Assembly (NCBI GenBank): GCA_022783865.1
Contig: JALFYY010000012.1
Location: 25,947 to 89,946, forward strand
Length of the DNA: 64,000 bases
Source of the DNA: Bacteroidales bacterium
GTDB lineage: Bacteria > Bacteroidota > Bacteroidia > Bacteroidales > Paludibacteraceae
Direction: 5' to 3'
Below, in pieces: positions 9,394 to 18,364 of this stretch. Position 1 is the stretch's first letter. Every line of letters begins with the position of its first letter. The notes beneath the pieces were generated by a model. That model saw only the letters and a program-made list of their open reading frames with translations. It had not been told where the DNA came from and searched no databases. A program made the position numbers and the translations under genes.

Positions 9394-10773
9394 TTACTCC
9401 AATTCTGATTTCATATTATCCAACGCTGTGCGGACTATCGCCTGCAAAGGCATTTTCGACGTGCAGACAAACTCGCACAAGGCAAAGTCCTCTGGGGCAA
9501 CTTCGTATGCACCGAGACGCTCCATATTGTCGATGTTGCCGGCTATCATGGCTTTAATCAGGTATTCGGGGTAAATATCCATAGGGAATACCTTGTCATA
9601 TTCGCCCGATACGATGATTGCGCGTCTGCCGCCTAACATACGGGCGTCAAACTTATACTCTTTCTTGCCGAAGAAACTCTGATAACATTTTGAGTTGAGT
9701 ATTTTCGTGAGGAAAGTGTTGCTTGCCGAGAAAGCATCAAAGCGGGGCATTGCCCAACCCATAAACTCATGTGTTTCCGATCCTTCGTCAATCACTGTGT
9801 ATTGGTTGTCGTACGGACTTACGGTCTCGTCCAATGCCACTTGGTGTCCCGACAGCACGTTGCCTGCTATATATCTCAATGGCAATTCTGTGTGAACGTT
9901 GCAACTGAAAATGATGTTCACTGGCATACCGGGCAGTACATTGTAATATTTCGGACTCACTGCCATCGGACCGGTCAGTGCTACCAGTTTCTGCATATCT
10001 ACTATACCTTTGGTAAACAATCTGCCGATTACGGCAACGTCCTGAATATTCACGGTCCATACCGTCTCGCCTTTGTTCACTGCGTCCACGTGGTTAATCT
10101 GTACACCTACGTTACCTGCAGGGTGAGGACCGGCAAAATCAGTAATCTCTACATTCTTCAAGCCTCTCAGTTCCGTCGATTTGCTGCCTGCACGCAAACC
10201 CAAGTGCACTTTGCCTGTCGTCATTTTCGCCAAGGCATTGATACCGGCTTGCAAATCTTTGCTCTCGCCTTTCAGTACAAATTCGTAGTTGGGAGCCAAT
10301 GGGGCAGAGTCGAAACCCGAAATAAATACGGACTTGGGTGTTACCGTCGGATTGGCAATCACATCGTACGGACGTTGCTTGATGTAACTCCAGATGCCGG
10401 CTTTCAGAAGCAGGGATTTTACTTCTTCGCCTGTCATTTCTGCTAAATTGCTTTCGTACTTCTCGTAGGCAATCGTTGGGTCTGCTTCAATGTTGATGGA
10501 GAGTACTTTACGGCGTTCTCCACGCACAATCTCTGTTACCGTTCCCGATACTGGAGAGGCGAACATCATGTCTGCAAACTGTTTGTCATGGAAGAGAGGA
10601 GTACCAGCCTTCACTGTTTCGCCTGCTTTCACCGTCAGTTTGGGGGTGATACCTGCGAAATGGTCTGGAACGATACGGAAAATCGCCGGGCGCATTGTGC
10701 TGCCGACTGTTTCTGCAGCCTTGCCGGTCATTTCGATATCTAAACCTTTGTTCAGTTTGATAACTTTATTCAT
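9394..10773 (-). CDS. nqrA: Na+-NQR subunit A
   Basis: INKGLDIEMTGKA-like N-terminus, position at head of the nqr operon, HPAGNVGVQINHVDAVNKGETVW. Confidence 0.95.
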   Translation of the reverse strand: MNKVIKLNKGLDIEMTGKAAETVGSTMRPAIFRIVPDHFAGITPKLTVKAGETVKAGTPLFHDKQFADMMFASPVSGTVTEIVRGERRKVLSINIEADPTIAYEKYESNLAEMTGEEVKSLLLKAGIWSYIKQRPYDVIANPTVTPKSVFISGFDSAPLAPNYEFVLKGESKDLQAGINALAKMTTGKVHLGLRAGSKSTELRGLKNVEITDFAGPHPAGNVGVQINHVDAVNKGETVWTVNIQDVAVIGRLFTKGIVDMQKLVALTGPMAVSPKYYNVLPGMPVNIIFSCNVHTELPLRYIAGNVLSGHQVALDETVSPYDNQYTVIDEGSETHEFMGWAMPRFDAFSASNTFLTKILNSKCYQSFFGKKEYKFDARMLGGRRAIIVSGEYDKVFPMDIYPEYLIKAMIAGNIDNMERLGAYEVAPEDFALCEFVCTSKMPLQAIVRTALDNMKSELE

Positions 10774-10993
10774 AACAGTTTATAATAATTAGTATTCTTT
10801 TTCTTGTTTATGGCTTTCCGGGTGTGTCCATCCGCCTTTCCTGGAGGAAAATGCGGATATTTGCTTACCGGCAATGTGTCTAAATTGTCACATTTTGTGG
10901 CAAATAGCAATCCTCCGCTCTTCTTAAAAAGAATGTAACTGATTGTCATTCATTTGTTTCTGATGTTCTAACATAAACACACCATTCAAACTG

Positions 10994-11001
10994 CAAAGAT
11001 A
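10994..11001 (-). promoter_or_regulatory. Putative -7 element of the nqr operon promoter
   Basis: caaagata on plus equals TATCTTTG on minus, about 220 bp upstream of nqrA. Confidence 0.55.
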
Positions 11002-11086
11002 CAATAATTTTGTAACTTTCAAAGCCTTATCGGTAAAAAATCACGGATATTTTTCTGACTTTACCCGGACATACTCTTTTAACACG

Positions 11087-11116
11087 AAAAAAACAGCATA
11101 TTGCCTATGCTGTTTT
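11087..11116 (-). terminator. Terminator downstream of PL9 gene
   Basis: aaaaaacagcata-ttgcc-tatgctgttttt hairpin with T tract. Confidence 0.7.
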
Positions 11117-11145
11117 TCTACATTTATGCAGTTGGGCTATTGCTC

Positions 11146-13596
11146 TTATAGCCTTATTTTCCGATAATTATTCCCGTTAATCTGCAGAATATAAATACCG
11201 TGCTGCAACCCGCTTGTCGGCAAAATCCCGCTCATGCTTGAACCGGCTGTTTGTCCCGAAAGATGATACAATCGTAGTTGCCGTACGTTGCCGCCGTCTA
11301 CTGTAATCTGATTGCCCTCTATTCTCACAATGTATTCGTTTGCTGCTACCGGTTCGAGTGCTGTTGACGGATTGATACCCAACAGATAATTGCAAGCATT
11401 CTCAATCAGTCCTACCGCCGTTTCTGTCAGATAGGCGGTCGAATATTCGCTCACGCCGATCATCAGCATAGGTGCTTTTCTCGCCGTGCCGTTCATTTTC
11501 TCGCCCGTTTTTGCCTCTGCAATCACTGTCCCGTTGCCGTCTTGCGTCGTTGCCAAGGGCGTAATTTCGCAATTGTACCACTCCGTTATGCAAGTCACTG
11601 CATTGGTATTTACCTCGCTGAACAGTTCCGCCGTCATGCCCGATAAACCCTTGAAAATCGGGTGTTCCGCCGCAGTAATCACAATGCTCTTGTCCTGGGT
11701 GTTCTGTGGCAATCCCCAGTTCCAAACGGTATTCTTGAACATGAACGGTTTCAGCACAATCAGCGGCTTGTCTATGTCCCGTATGCTTTTCAATCCGGCA
11801 GCCGTACTGTTCGGTACGGGTGAAAGCACCACTAAGTCATATTCCGAATAGTCGTTTGTTTGCGTGGCGTCAAAAATGTCCACCGTAAATGCTTGGTTGC
11901 TGTTCAGTCGTTCCAATATCAGGTTGTCCGCATCCGAATTCGGGATTGTCACGTAAGCAATCTGCAAACTCGTGGCGTCTTTCACGGTGATATGCAGTGT
12001 CAATGTTTTCTCCGGCATGTCGCCTGTCGTGCTGATGGTCACTTTCCAAGTTCCGGTTGCTGTCGGTTTCCCGCTGAAAGTCAATGTCTTTGCTGTTTGA
12101 TTTTCTGCCGCCTTTATGCCCGCAGGCAATGCCGTATAACTTACGCCCGTAGCGCCGCCTCCCCATTGCAATATGGTGGTAATCATGTTGTTGCCCAAAC
12201 GAACGCTCTGTGTCAAACTGCCTTCTGTGCAAGTTAATGTGGCAGGGTAACTAACGTCTGTGCCCGACTCATAGCAACCTAAATCAGGGGCTTTTCCCGA
12301 ATAAGCCAGACCCACATCTGTTCCTGCATCTATCAATTTGCTTCCCTCTTGCAGGTGCATAAATGCCAATGTCGGTAACTCGCCGTTTTCTTTTCTGTCT
12401 GACAGAATTTCCGTTGTGTCAAGGCTCACGAAATCTTTGTCCGAAACGCTGATTCCGCTGGTGTTCCACGAGTTGTGGTCTGATGTTGTTTGGGTTTTGA
12501 ATGAGTTGCTGCTCTTCGGTTTATAACTGATACAATTCCTTATCAGCAGTGTCCCCTTTGAGTTCTGAAAGCCGTAGTCCGAGCCGTTCTGATAGGCTGA
12601 GCAGTTATACACTGTCATCTCGCTTGCATTGTTGTTCTGGTCGAATCCTTTCACCGTATTGCCGACTGCCAGACAATGTCTCACTTCCACTTTGTGAGCC
12701 GTTTCGCCGCCGCCTAATTTGAACCCGTTGCCGTTGCCCATGTTCGGATATTTGTCCAACGTAACCTTTACTTGGTTGCCGTCCGCATCGGTCACGGTTT
12801 TTCCGTTGCTGAACTGGTCGAACCATGCCTTGTCCTTCTCGTATCTGCCGTGTTTGCGCATGTCGTATGTTGCCGGACCGTTCTGATAACAAATGCAGTT
12901 CTCTATGATGGTTTTGCCGGTCGTGACTCTCTGGAAAAAGTCCCAACCGTCGTCCGAGTTGTTCCATGCGCGGCAACCGGTATAGGTGTTCGGTGCACCG
13001 TCATGTTGTTTGTCGGCAAATCCGTCAGCATTGCCGCCGAAGTCGCATGCCGTCAGGTTGCCCGATTTGTCCAATTGATAGTCAAAGTTGTCATGTGAGT
13101 CGCAGTTGATTATTTTGTTGTAGCCGCCCACCTTCATCTGGCAACCCGTATCTGCCGAACCGTAAATGTCCAAGTTCTCGAAAATGCAATAACTTCCCTC
13201 GTTGTACAGATTGTTTTTGCCCGAATAGCGCAGCGTCATGTCTTTGATATGTACATATTGGCAGTTACTGCTGATTTGTAGTCCGCGTGTACCGTAGTCG
13301 GTGTTTCTGAAGTCGAGTATCGCTGCTTCACCGGGGTAACCGGCTATCACGATATAGGCGTTCGCAGTGCCTTTTTTCTTGTCTAGCTTCGTATTCCCCA
13401 AGTTGTATTGTCCACCCAAGAGGTACAGCGTGTCGCCGGCAGACGACAGACTGCTCAATCCTTTCGAGAACGAACATGGGGTGTTCTTTGCTGTCCCGTT
13501 GCCGTTTCCCGACGGTGACGCATAATAGGTCTTGCCCTGAACCAACAGACTTGTCCCTAAGAATAACAGTATAAATAGAATATTGCGTTTCATCAT
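11146..13596 (-). CDS. PL9-like pectate lyase (right-handed beta-helix) with a GATase/ThuA-like region and a T9SS-type C-terminal domain
   Basis: Signal peptide; INCDSHDNFD...DFGGNADGFADKQHDGAPNTYTGCRAWNNSDDGWDFF (Pel9-type signature); C-terminus LRLYHLSGQTAGSSMSGILPTSGLQHGIYILQINGNNYRKIRL. Confidence 0.8.
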   Translation of the reverse strand: MMKRNILFILLFLGTSLLVQGKTYYASPSGNGNGTAKNTPCSFSKGLSSLSSAGDTLYLLGGQYNLGNTKLDKKKGTANAYIVIAGYPGEAAILDFRNTDYGTRGLQISSNCQYVHIKDMTLRYSGKNNLYNEGSYCIFENLDIYGSADTGCQMKVGGYNKIINCDSHDNFDYQLDKSGNLTACDFGGNADGFADKQHDGAPNTYTGCRAWNNSDDGWDFFQRVTTGKTIIENCICYQNGPATYDMRKHGRYEKDKAWFDQFSNGKTVTDADGNQVKVTLDKYPNMGNGNGFKLGGGETAHKVEVRHCLAVGNTVKGFDQNNNASEMTVYNCSAYQNGSDYGFQNSKGTLLIRNCISYKPKSSNSFKTQTTSDHNSWNTSGISVSDKDFVSLDTTEILSDRKENGELPTLAFMHLQEGSKLIDAGTDVGLAYSGKAPDLGCYESGTDVSYPATLTCTEGSLTQSVRLGNNMITTILQWGGGATGVSYTALPAGIKAAENQTAKTLTFSGKPTATGTWKVTISTTGDMPEKTLTLHITVKDATSLQIAYVTIPNSDADNLILERLNSNQAFTVDIFDATQTNDYSEYDLVVLSPVPNSTAAGLKSIRDIDKPLIVLKPFMFKNTVWNWGLPQNTQDKSIVITAAEHPIFKGLSGMTAELFSEVNTNAVTCITEWYNCEITPLATTQDGNGTVIAEAKTGEKMNGTARKAPMLMIGVSEYSTAYLTETAVGLIENACNYLLGINPSTALEPVAANEYIVRIEGNQITVDGGNVRQLRLYHLSGQTAGSSMSGILPTSGLQHGIYILQINGNNYRKIRL

Positions 13597-13857
13597 CTTT
13601 ATATCAATGTTTGATTGTTGTCATATTGTCGCTTTGTCATAAAGCATCTTTTTTCACGTTGCAAAATTACCGCAAAATCTCCTGGTTCATGTGTAAATAT
13701 TGATATAAAACCTACTTTGATTTATCTGTTCTTTCATCTCTGACTAAGTATCATCTGTCGGTATGCAGGCTTCTCGCCTGCATACACAGTAAGTGTGCTT
13801 GGTACGATAATGCAATATTAACTATTAATTATTAACTATTAAATACCACGTAGCATC

Positions 13858-14022
13858 CGTTCCCGTATCATTCCCGTACCATTCCCGTACGATTCCCGTA
13901 CGATTGCCGTACCATTGCCGTACCATAAAGCGTAGCATTATAGCACATCATCCTACTCCATACATGCCTTTAAGCATCCATCCCCGCACTATTGCCGCAC
14001 TATTACCGCACTATTGCCGCAC
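13858..14022. repeat. 11-bp-period tandem array (15 units in register)
   Basis: cgttcccgtat/cattcccgtac/cattcccgtac/gattcccgtac/gattgccgtac/cattgccgtac/...diverged units.../catccccgcac/tattgccgcac/tattaccgcac/tattgccgcac. Confidence 0.9.
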
Positions 14023-14146
14023 AATAATGCACCCCTCACCGAAACAAAAATATGCAGGCGTCCTGCCTGCATATAAGATATACGTTGTCAATCAATAACG
14101 GATTTGCATTCTTGTCCTTTGTCCGTCTCTATCGCCCGAAAATGGT

Positions 14147-16087
14147 TTATCTGCCTAAGAGGAAATGCAGCTTCAACCTCATCAGAGTGTATTTGATCAA
14201 ACACCGATCCTTCTTCGACCGCCGGCGATTGTTGAACCTCTCTTTTATCAGGTCGAAAAGTGGGGTGGTGTCGTGTTTAACTGCTGTTGTAGAGGTAGGA
14301 TTCATACGGTAATGATATCCGTTATACCGGATTAAGCGTATCTTCGGATGTTGTAACCATAAGTCCAAAGAAAATATCACATCCTCATAAATATGCCCTT
14401 CTGGAAATCTTATATCGTTGTCCTCGATGAAATCCCTGCGGTATAGTCTCGACCATGGTGTGGTAAACTGGTATTTCCCGTGCGGATTGTGCTTCTTCAA
14501 AGTATTTCCGTCCTTGTCCACTCTTGTGTAACCGAATTGCACAATGTCATTGTTGTCGATTTCCGATAGAAGACGTTCATAAAAGTCAGGTGCTAAATAG
14601 TCATCCGCATCCACAAACGAAACATATTCTCCCTTTGCCGCTGTCAATGCTGTATTGCGGGCTTTTGCTTGTCCGCTGTTCTCCTGACTGATAAGCTGAA
14701 AACGCTCGTCTTTGTCCACATACGATTGGGCTATATCCTTCGAGCGGTCAGTCGAACCGTCATCCACCAATATCACTTGCAGATGCTTGTAACTTTGCTC
14801 GGCAATCGAACTTAGACAACGCTCCAGATACCGTTCGGCATTGTATATCGGTACTATCACGGACACGCAAGGGTCTGTTATGGATAGCATTATCTCCTCA
14901 AATTCTGATGCTTGTTCCTGTCTTGAGTAGCGTTCCTTGTATCTTGCCGTTTGTTGGGTATAGCCTTTTTCTTCCCATTCCCGGTATTTCTCCATGATAA
15001 AGGCTTTCAGTTCCTCTACGTTATGTGAGGCAATACCGGCTTGGCTGTGTCGGATTGTATCAGCCAGACAACCCCTTGTGGCTGGTGTACAGATAATGGG
15101 CTTTTCGCATCCTATTGCCTCAAAAAACTTGGTTGTCATGATACCATGCGAACTGTGTTCCGTCTCTTCTTGAACCAATACAACACTGATGGCTGATTTC
15201 CGTAACAGAGTTTGTGCCTCTTCGCGTGGGATATAATCCCCTACGTTGCAGATATCGTTGACTCCCGATTCTTCTGCCATACGCCGCAAAGGCTCGCACA
15301 TATCTTTTTCTATATGGAAAACCAATCGGAAGCGTTCCTTGTCAATCTTTCCTTCTTTCAGTAGTGCTGCCGCAGCCTGTAGCAAATATATCGGATTTCG
15401 GAAAGTTAAATCATAGATACGACCGATATAGGAAATAATAAAGTCCGGCTGTCTTTCCTCCGTCTTGTAAAATATTTCCTCGTCATACCCGTTATAGATA
15501 ACACATATGTACTCGTTAATTTCTGCTAACCAATCACTGTGCCAATCCGAAACGGTAGTTAGCATTCGGGCTTTGCGCAATGTCTTGTTGCGTTTCCGTA
15601 TCATTCTCCTTTGATAACATCGGGTGATGAATTGCCCTGCTTTGCCCATACCCAAATGATGCACCATATAGCTGTCGGTTCCCCATTGCTCTATGATATC
15701 TCTCAAGTCCACCATGAGTGGCAATCCTGTTTCCTTGGCAATCAGTCGCGCTGTGCGTAACGGAAACTCGTTGAACGTACTGCACAGGATAATATCATAT
15801 TGCTTGTCCCGAATCTGACGGCGGACGAACCGATGGAACATACTGTCCTTTCTGTCGAACAACTTGTCCGATAGCCATGCTGCTTTCTTGCGCCGTTTTC
15901 CCCCTTGATAATAGGGCATACTGTAGAATTGGCAATCTGGTACTACGTATGTTTCGCCTTCTATTTGTTCTGTCATTACGGTGATTTCCCAGCCGCGTTG
16001 CGTCAGGTGTTTGCATAGTTGCGTCATACGTTGCCCGTAGCTGGGTGCGCAGAAGCCGTCACATAATATCAGTAAGCGTTTTTGCAT
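14147..16087 (-). CDS. Two-domain glycosyltransferase: N-terminal GT4-like, C-terminal GT2
   Basis: N-term LLILCDGFCAPSYGQRMTQLCKHLTQRGWEITVMTE; C-term VSVIVPIYNAERYLERCLSSIAEQSYKHLQVILVDDGSTDRS...SFVDADDYL. Confidence 0.85.
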   Translation of the reverse strand: MQKRLLILCDGFCAPSYGQRMTQLCKHLTQRGWEITVMTEQIEGETYVVPDCQFYSMPYYQGGKRRKKAAWLSDKLFDRKDSMFHRFVRRQIRDKQYDIILCSTFNEFPLRTARLIAKETGLPLMVDLRDIIEQWGTDSYMVHHLGMGKAGQFITRCYQRRMIRKRNKTLRKARMLTTVSDWHSDWLAEINEYICVIYNGYDEEIFYKTEERQPDFIISYIGRIYDLTFRNPIYLLQAAAALLKEGKIDKERFRLVFHIEKDMCEPLRRMAEESGVNDICNVGDYIPREEAQTLLRKSAISVVLVQEETEHSSHGIMTTKFFEAIGCEKPIICTPATRGCLADTIRHSQAGIASHNVEELKAFIMEKYREWEEKGYTQQTARYKERYSRQEQASEFEEIMLSITDPCVSVIVPIYNAERYLERCLSSIAEQSYKHLQVILVDDGSTDRSKDIAQSYVDKDERFQLISQENSGQAKARNTALTAAKGEYVSFVDADDYLAPDFYERLLSEIDNNDIVQFGYTRVDKDGNTLKKHNPHGKYQFTTPWSRLYRRDFIEDNDIRFPEGHIYEDVIFSLDLWLQHPKIRLIRYNGYHYRMNPTSTTAVKHDTTPLFDLIKERFNNRRRSKKDRCLIKYTLMRLKLHFLLGR

Positions 16088-17151
16088 AGTATTGCTATAA
16101 TTTTGTCTGCCGCATGGCCGTCTCCGTATTCACTGATACAAGTCTCTGGCATTGTCAGATTTTTCACGGCGTTGACGATTCGTTCTGTATCTGTTCCTAC
16201 TAATCGGTTCCAGCCTGTTGCTGTCGTTTCCACCCATTCTGTCTCTTCTCTCATCGTAATGCAAGGCACACGGTGAAAATACGCCTCTTTCTGTACACCG
16301 CCCGAATCTGTCAATATACAGGCGGCATGCCTTTCCAATACCAACATGTCCAGATAACTTACCGATTCGATGATGTGTAGCATTGTGGCTTCCCTCACCA
16401 ACGATAACAATCTTTCCGACTGGTTGATCACACCCTTTGTCCTAGGGTGAAGGGGTAGAATCACAGGTGTTGTTATCCGGGCGAATGCCGACAATATATG
16501 GGCTAATTTCTCCTCGTCGTTGGTGGTCTCTGCTCTGTGGATAGTCGCTAAATAGTATTCCTTGTCCCGTATCCCTGATTGCTGCAATATTTCTGAATGT
16601 TCTTCCGCCTGCCGGGTAAAGAAAAGGGTGGCGTCTTGCATCACGTCGCCTGTGTGATATACTCCCTTTGTGATACCTTCTCGCCGTAAGTTCTCTATTG
16701 CTGTATGTGTCGGAGCGAACAAATACCGGCTGCGTCTGTCAGTTTCCGTGCGGTTGTATTCTTCTGCCATCTGATTGTTATAACTGCGTAACCCTGCTTC
16801 TATATGGATAATGGGAATTCCGCATTGTTCTGCTGCCAAAGCTCCTGCCAAGGTGGAGTTTGTGTCTCCATATACCATAACGTAGTCCGCTTTTCCACGT
16901 ATATAAGGAACAATGGCGTCACGCATTTCTGTCACCGTACAACCGTTGCACGACAAATGCCACCGTGGAGCAGGTATCTGCAATTCGTCGAAAAACACTT
17001 GGCTCATATTGTAGTCATAGTGCTGTCCCGTGTGTAATATCGTCTCTTCTATGGGCAATGACGATTGTGCATTGTGTTGCTGGATGGCATAACTCACAAT
17101 GGCAGCTTTGATAAACTGCGGACGGGCTCCTATGATAGTAATGATACGCAT
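16069..17151 (-). CDS. wecB: UDP-N-acetylglucosamine 2-epimerase (non-hydrolysing)
   Basis: MRIITIIGARPQFIKAA...HTGQHYDYNMSQVFFDEL...VYGDTNSTLAGALAA...HIEAGLRS...DSGGVQKEAY. Confidence 0.92.
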   Translation of the reverse strand: MRIITIIGARPQFIKAAIVSYAIQQHNAQSSLPIEETILHTGQHYDYNMSQVFFDELQIPAPRWHLSCNGCTVTEMRDAIVPYIRGKADYVMVYGDTNSTLAGALAAEQCGIPIIHIEAGLRSYNNQMAEEYNRTETDRRSRYLFAPTHTAIENLRREGITKGVYHTGDVMQDATLFFTRQAEEHSEILQQSGIRDKEYYLATIHRAETTNDEEKLAHILSAFARITTPVILPLHPRTKGVINQSERLLSLVREATMLHIIESVSYLDMLVLERHAACILTDSGGVQKEAYFHRVPCITMREETEWVETTATGWNRLVGTDTERIVNAVKNLTMPETCISEYGDGHAADKIIAILCKNAY

Positions 17152-17152
17152 G

Positions 17153-18355
17153 TTACCATTCTGTTTTCGAATAGTGCCGTAAGCCTTTTAGTAGTTTCAG
17201 ATACAGGCTCTTATGGTAATTGTCTGCTTTGAAGATACTGTTGTGCCACAATATATTTATATCTCCGGCATAACGCCTTACTGTATCAAATAGTTGTTCG
17301 CAGAAGAAATACGCTTCGTCTTCCGTTTGCAGATTCATATAGTTTTCGTTGCTCAACGTACAGTCCATCACGGTTAACGGGTGCAATATCAGTCTGGTCA
17401 GTTCATATGTCTTCGGATTGATCCATCTCACGGCACGGGTAGTCTGTAACCGGAAGCCTGCTTGGTCGGCAAAACCCATTGTAAAATCGTCTGTTACGTC
17501 ATTGTCCGCCAATAGCTGCATTTCGTCGATACTGCACTTCAGGTAGTGTGCACGGTGCATTGTATTTCCAAACTTCTCATCCTCAGGATGCGCTTTCCTC
17601 CAACTTTTGATACTTGCCTTTTTGTCATAATAACTCGAATGCAGTCCCAATAGCGAATCATGCGTTACGATGTATCTCTCCAAGTCTTTATAGTCTAATC
17701 CCCATAATCTGTATTGCGGATAGTCATATCCTTTGCCTGTGGTATGTTTGATAAAGAAAATACTTTCCGCTTTGCTTACCTTATGGTCTTCTTGTACCAG
17801 AAAACGGAACGTATAGGCAGGGTCTTGTTCTATATTCCAAAGCGCTTTCCATACCGCATGTTTCTCACCTCTTGCTATGCCGCCTGCTATGCCTCTCAAA
17901 TGTCTGTAATACGCAATGGTATCCACATCGTGTGTCAAATAGATATGGCTGTATCGTGGTGCCGGAGGAGTTATATGCAGTAACTTGAGTAATATATGGG
18001 CGTATTCGTCCACCATCGCTATCTGTAGCCTGTTGTTCTTGCCCAATAGCGAATATTTTGCCACGAAACGCCCGTGTTCGTCTCTTTGCGTATTGATAAG
18101 TTCTTCGGCTCTGGAGATAAAGAAGAACGTATTGTAGATAATGTCCGTTCGTACGATGTACGTCTTTCCTGCTTGCTCCACCGTCGGACGTTCCATACTC
18201 GGCTCTACTATTTCTTTGCCCAAATGTCCGTTGGGAACAATCACTGCTTTGTATTGTTCCCACTCTTGCTCATTTGCCGTATAGCCCACTTGCTTGGCGG
18301 CTTCTTCGTTTCCATAAACAAGAAACAGACGAATGTAATTGATTATCTCTTCCAT
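17153..18355 (-). CDS. Polysaccharide deacetylase-family-like protein
   Basis: IYLTHDVDTIAYY...LGLHSSYYDKKASIKSW...HRAHYLKC; located in an exopolysaccharide gene block. Confidence 0.65.
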   Translation of the reverse strand: MEEIINYIRLFLVYGNEEAAKQVGYTANEQEWEQYKAVIVPNGHLGKEIVEPSMERPTVEQAGKTYIVRTDIIYNTFFFISRAEELINTQRDEHGRFVAKYSLLGKNNRLQIAMVDEYAHILLKLLHITPPAPRYSHIYLTHDVDTIAYYRHLRGIAGGIARGEKHAVWKALWNIEQDPAYTFRFLVQEDHKVSKAESIFFIKHTTGKGYDYPQYRLWGLDYKDLERYIVTHDSLLGLHSSYYDKKASIKSWRKAHPEDEKFGNTMHRAHYLKCSIDEMQLLADNDVTDDFTMGFADQAGFRLQTTRAVRWINPKTYELTRLILHPLTVMDCTLSNENYMNLQTEDEAYFFCEQLFDTVRRYAGDINILWHNSIFKADNYHKSLYLKLLKGLRHYSKTEW

Positions 18356-18364
18356 TGGTACTGG

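Noticed and set aside
13858-14022. Possible CRISPR array
   Set aside because: Units are 11 bp and directly adjacent with no spacers; no cas genes in the window.
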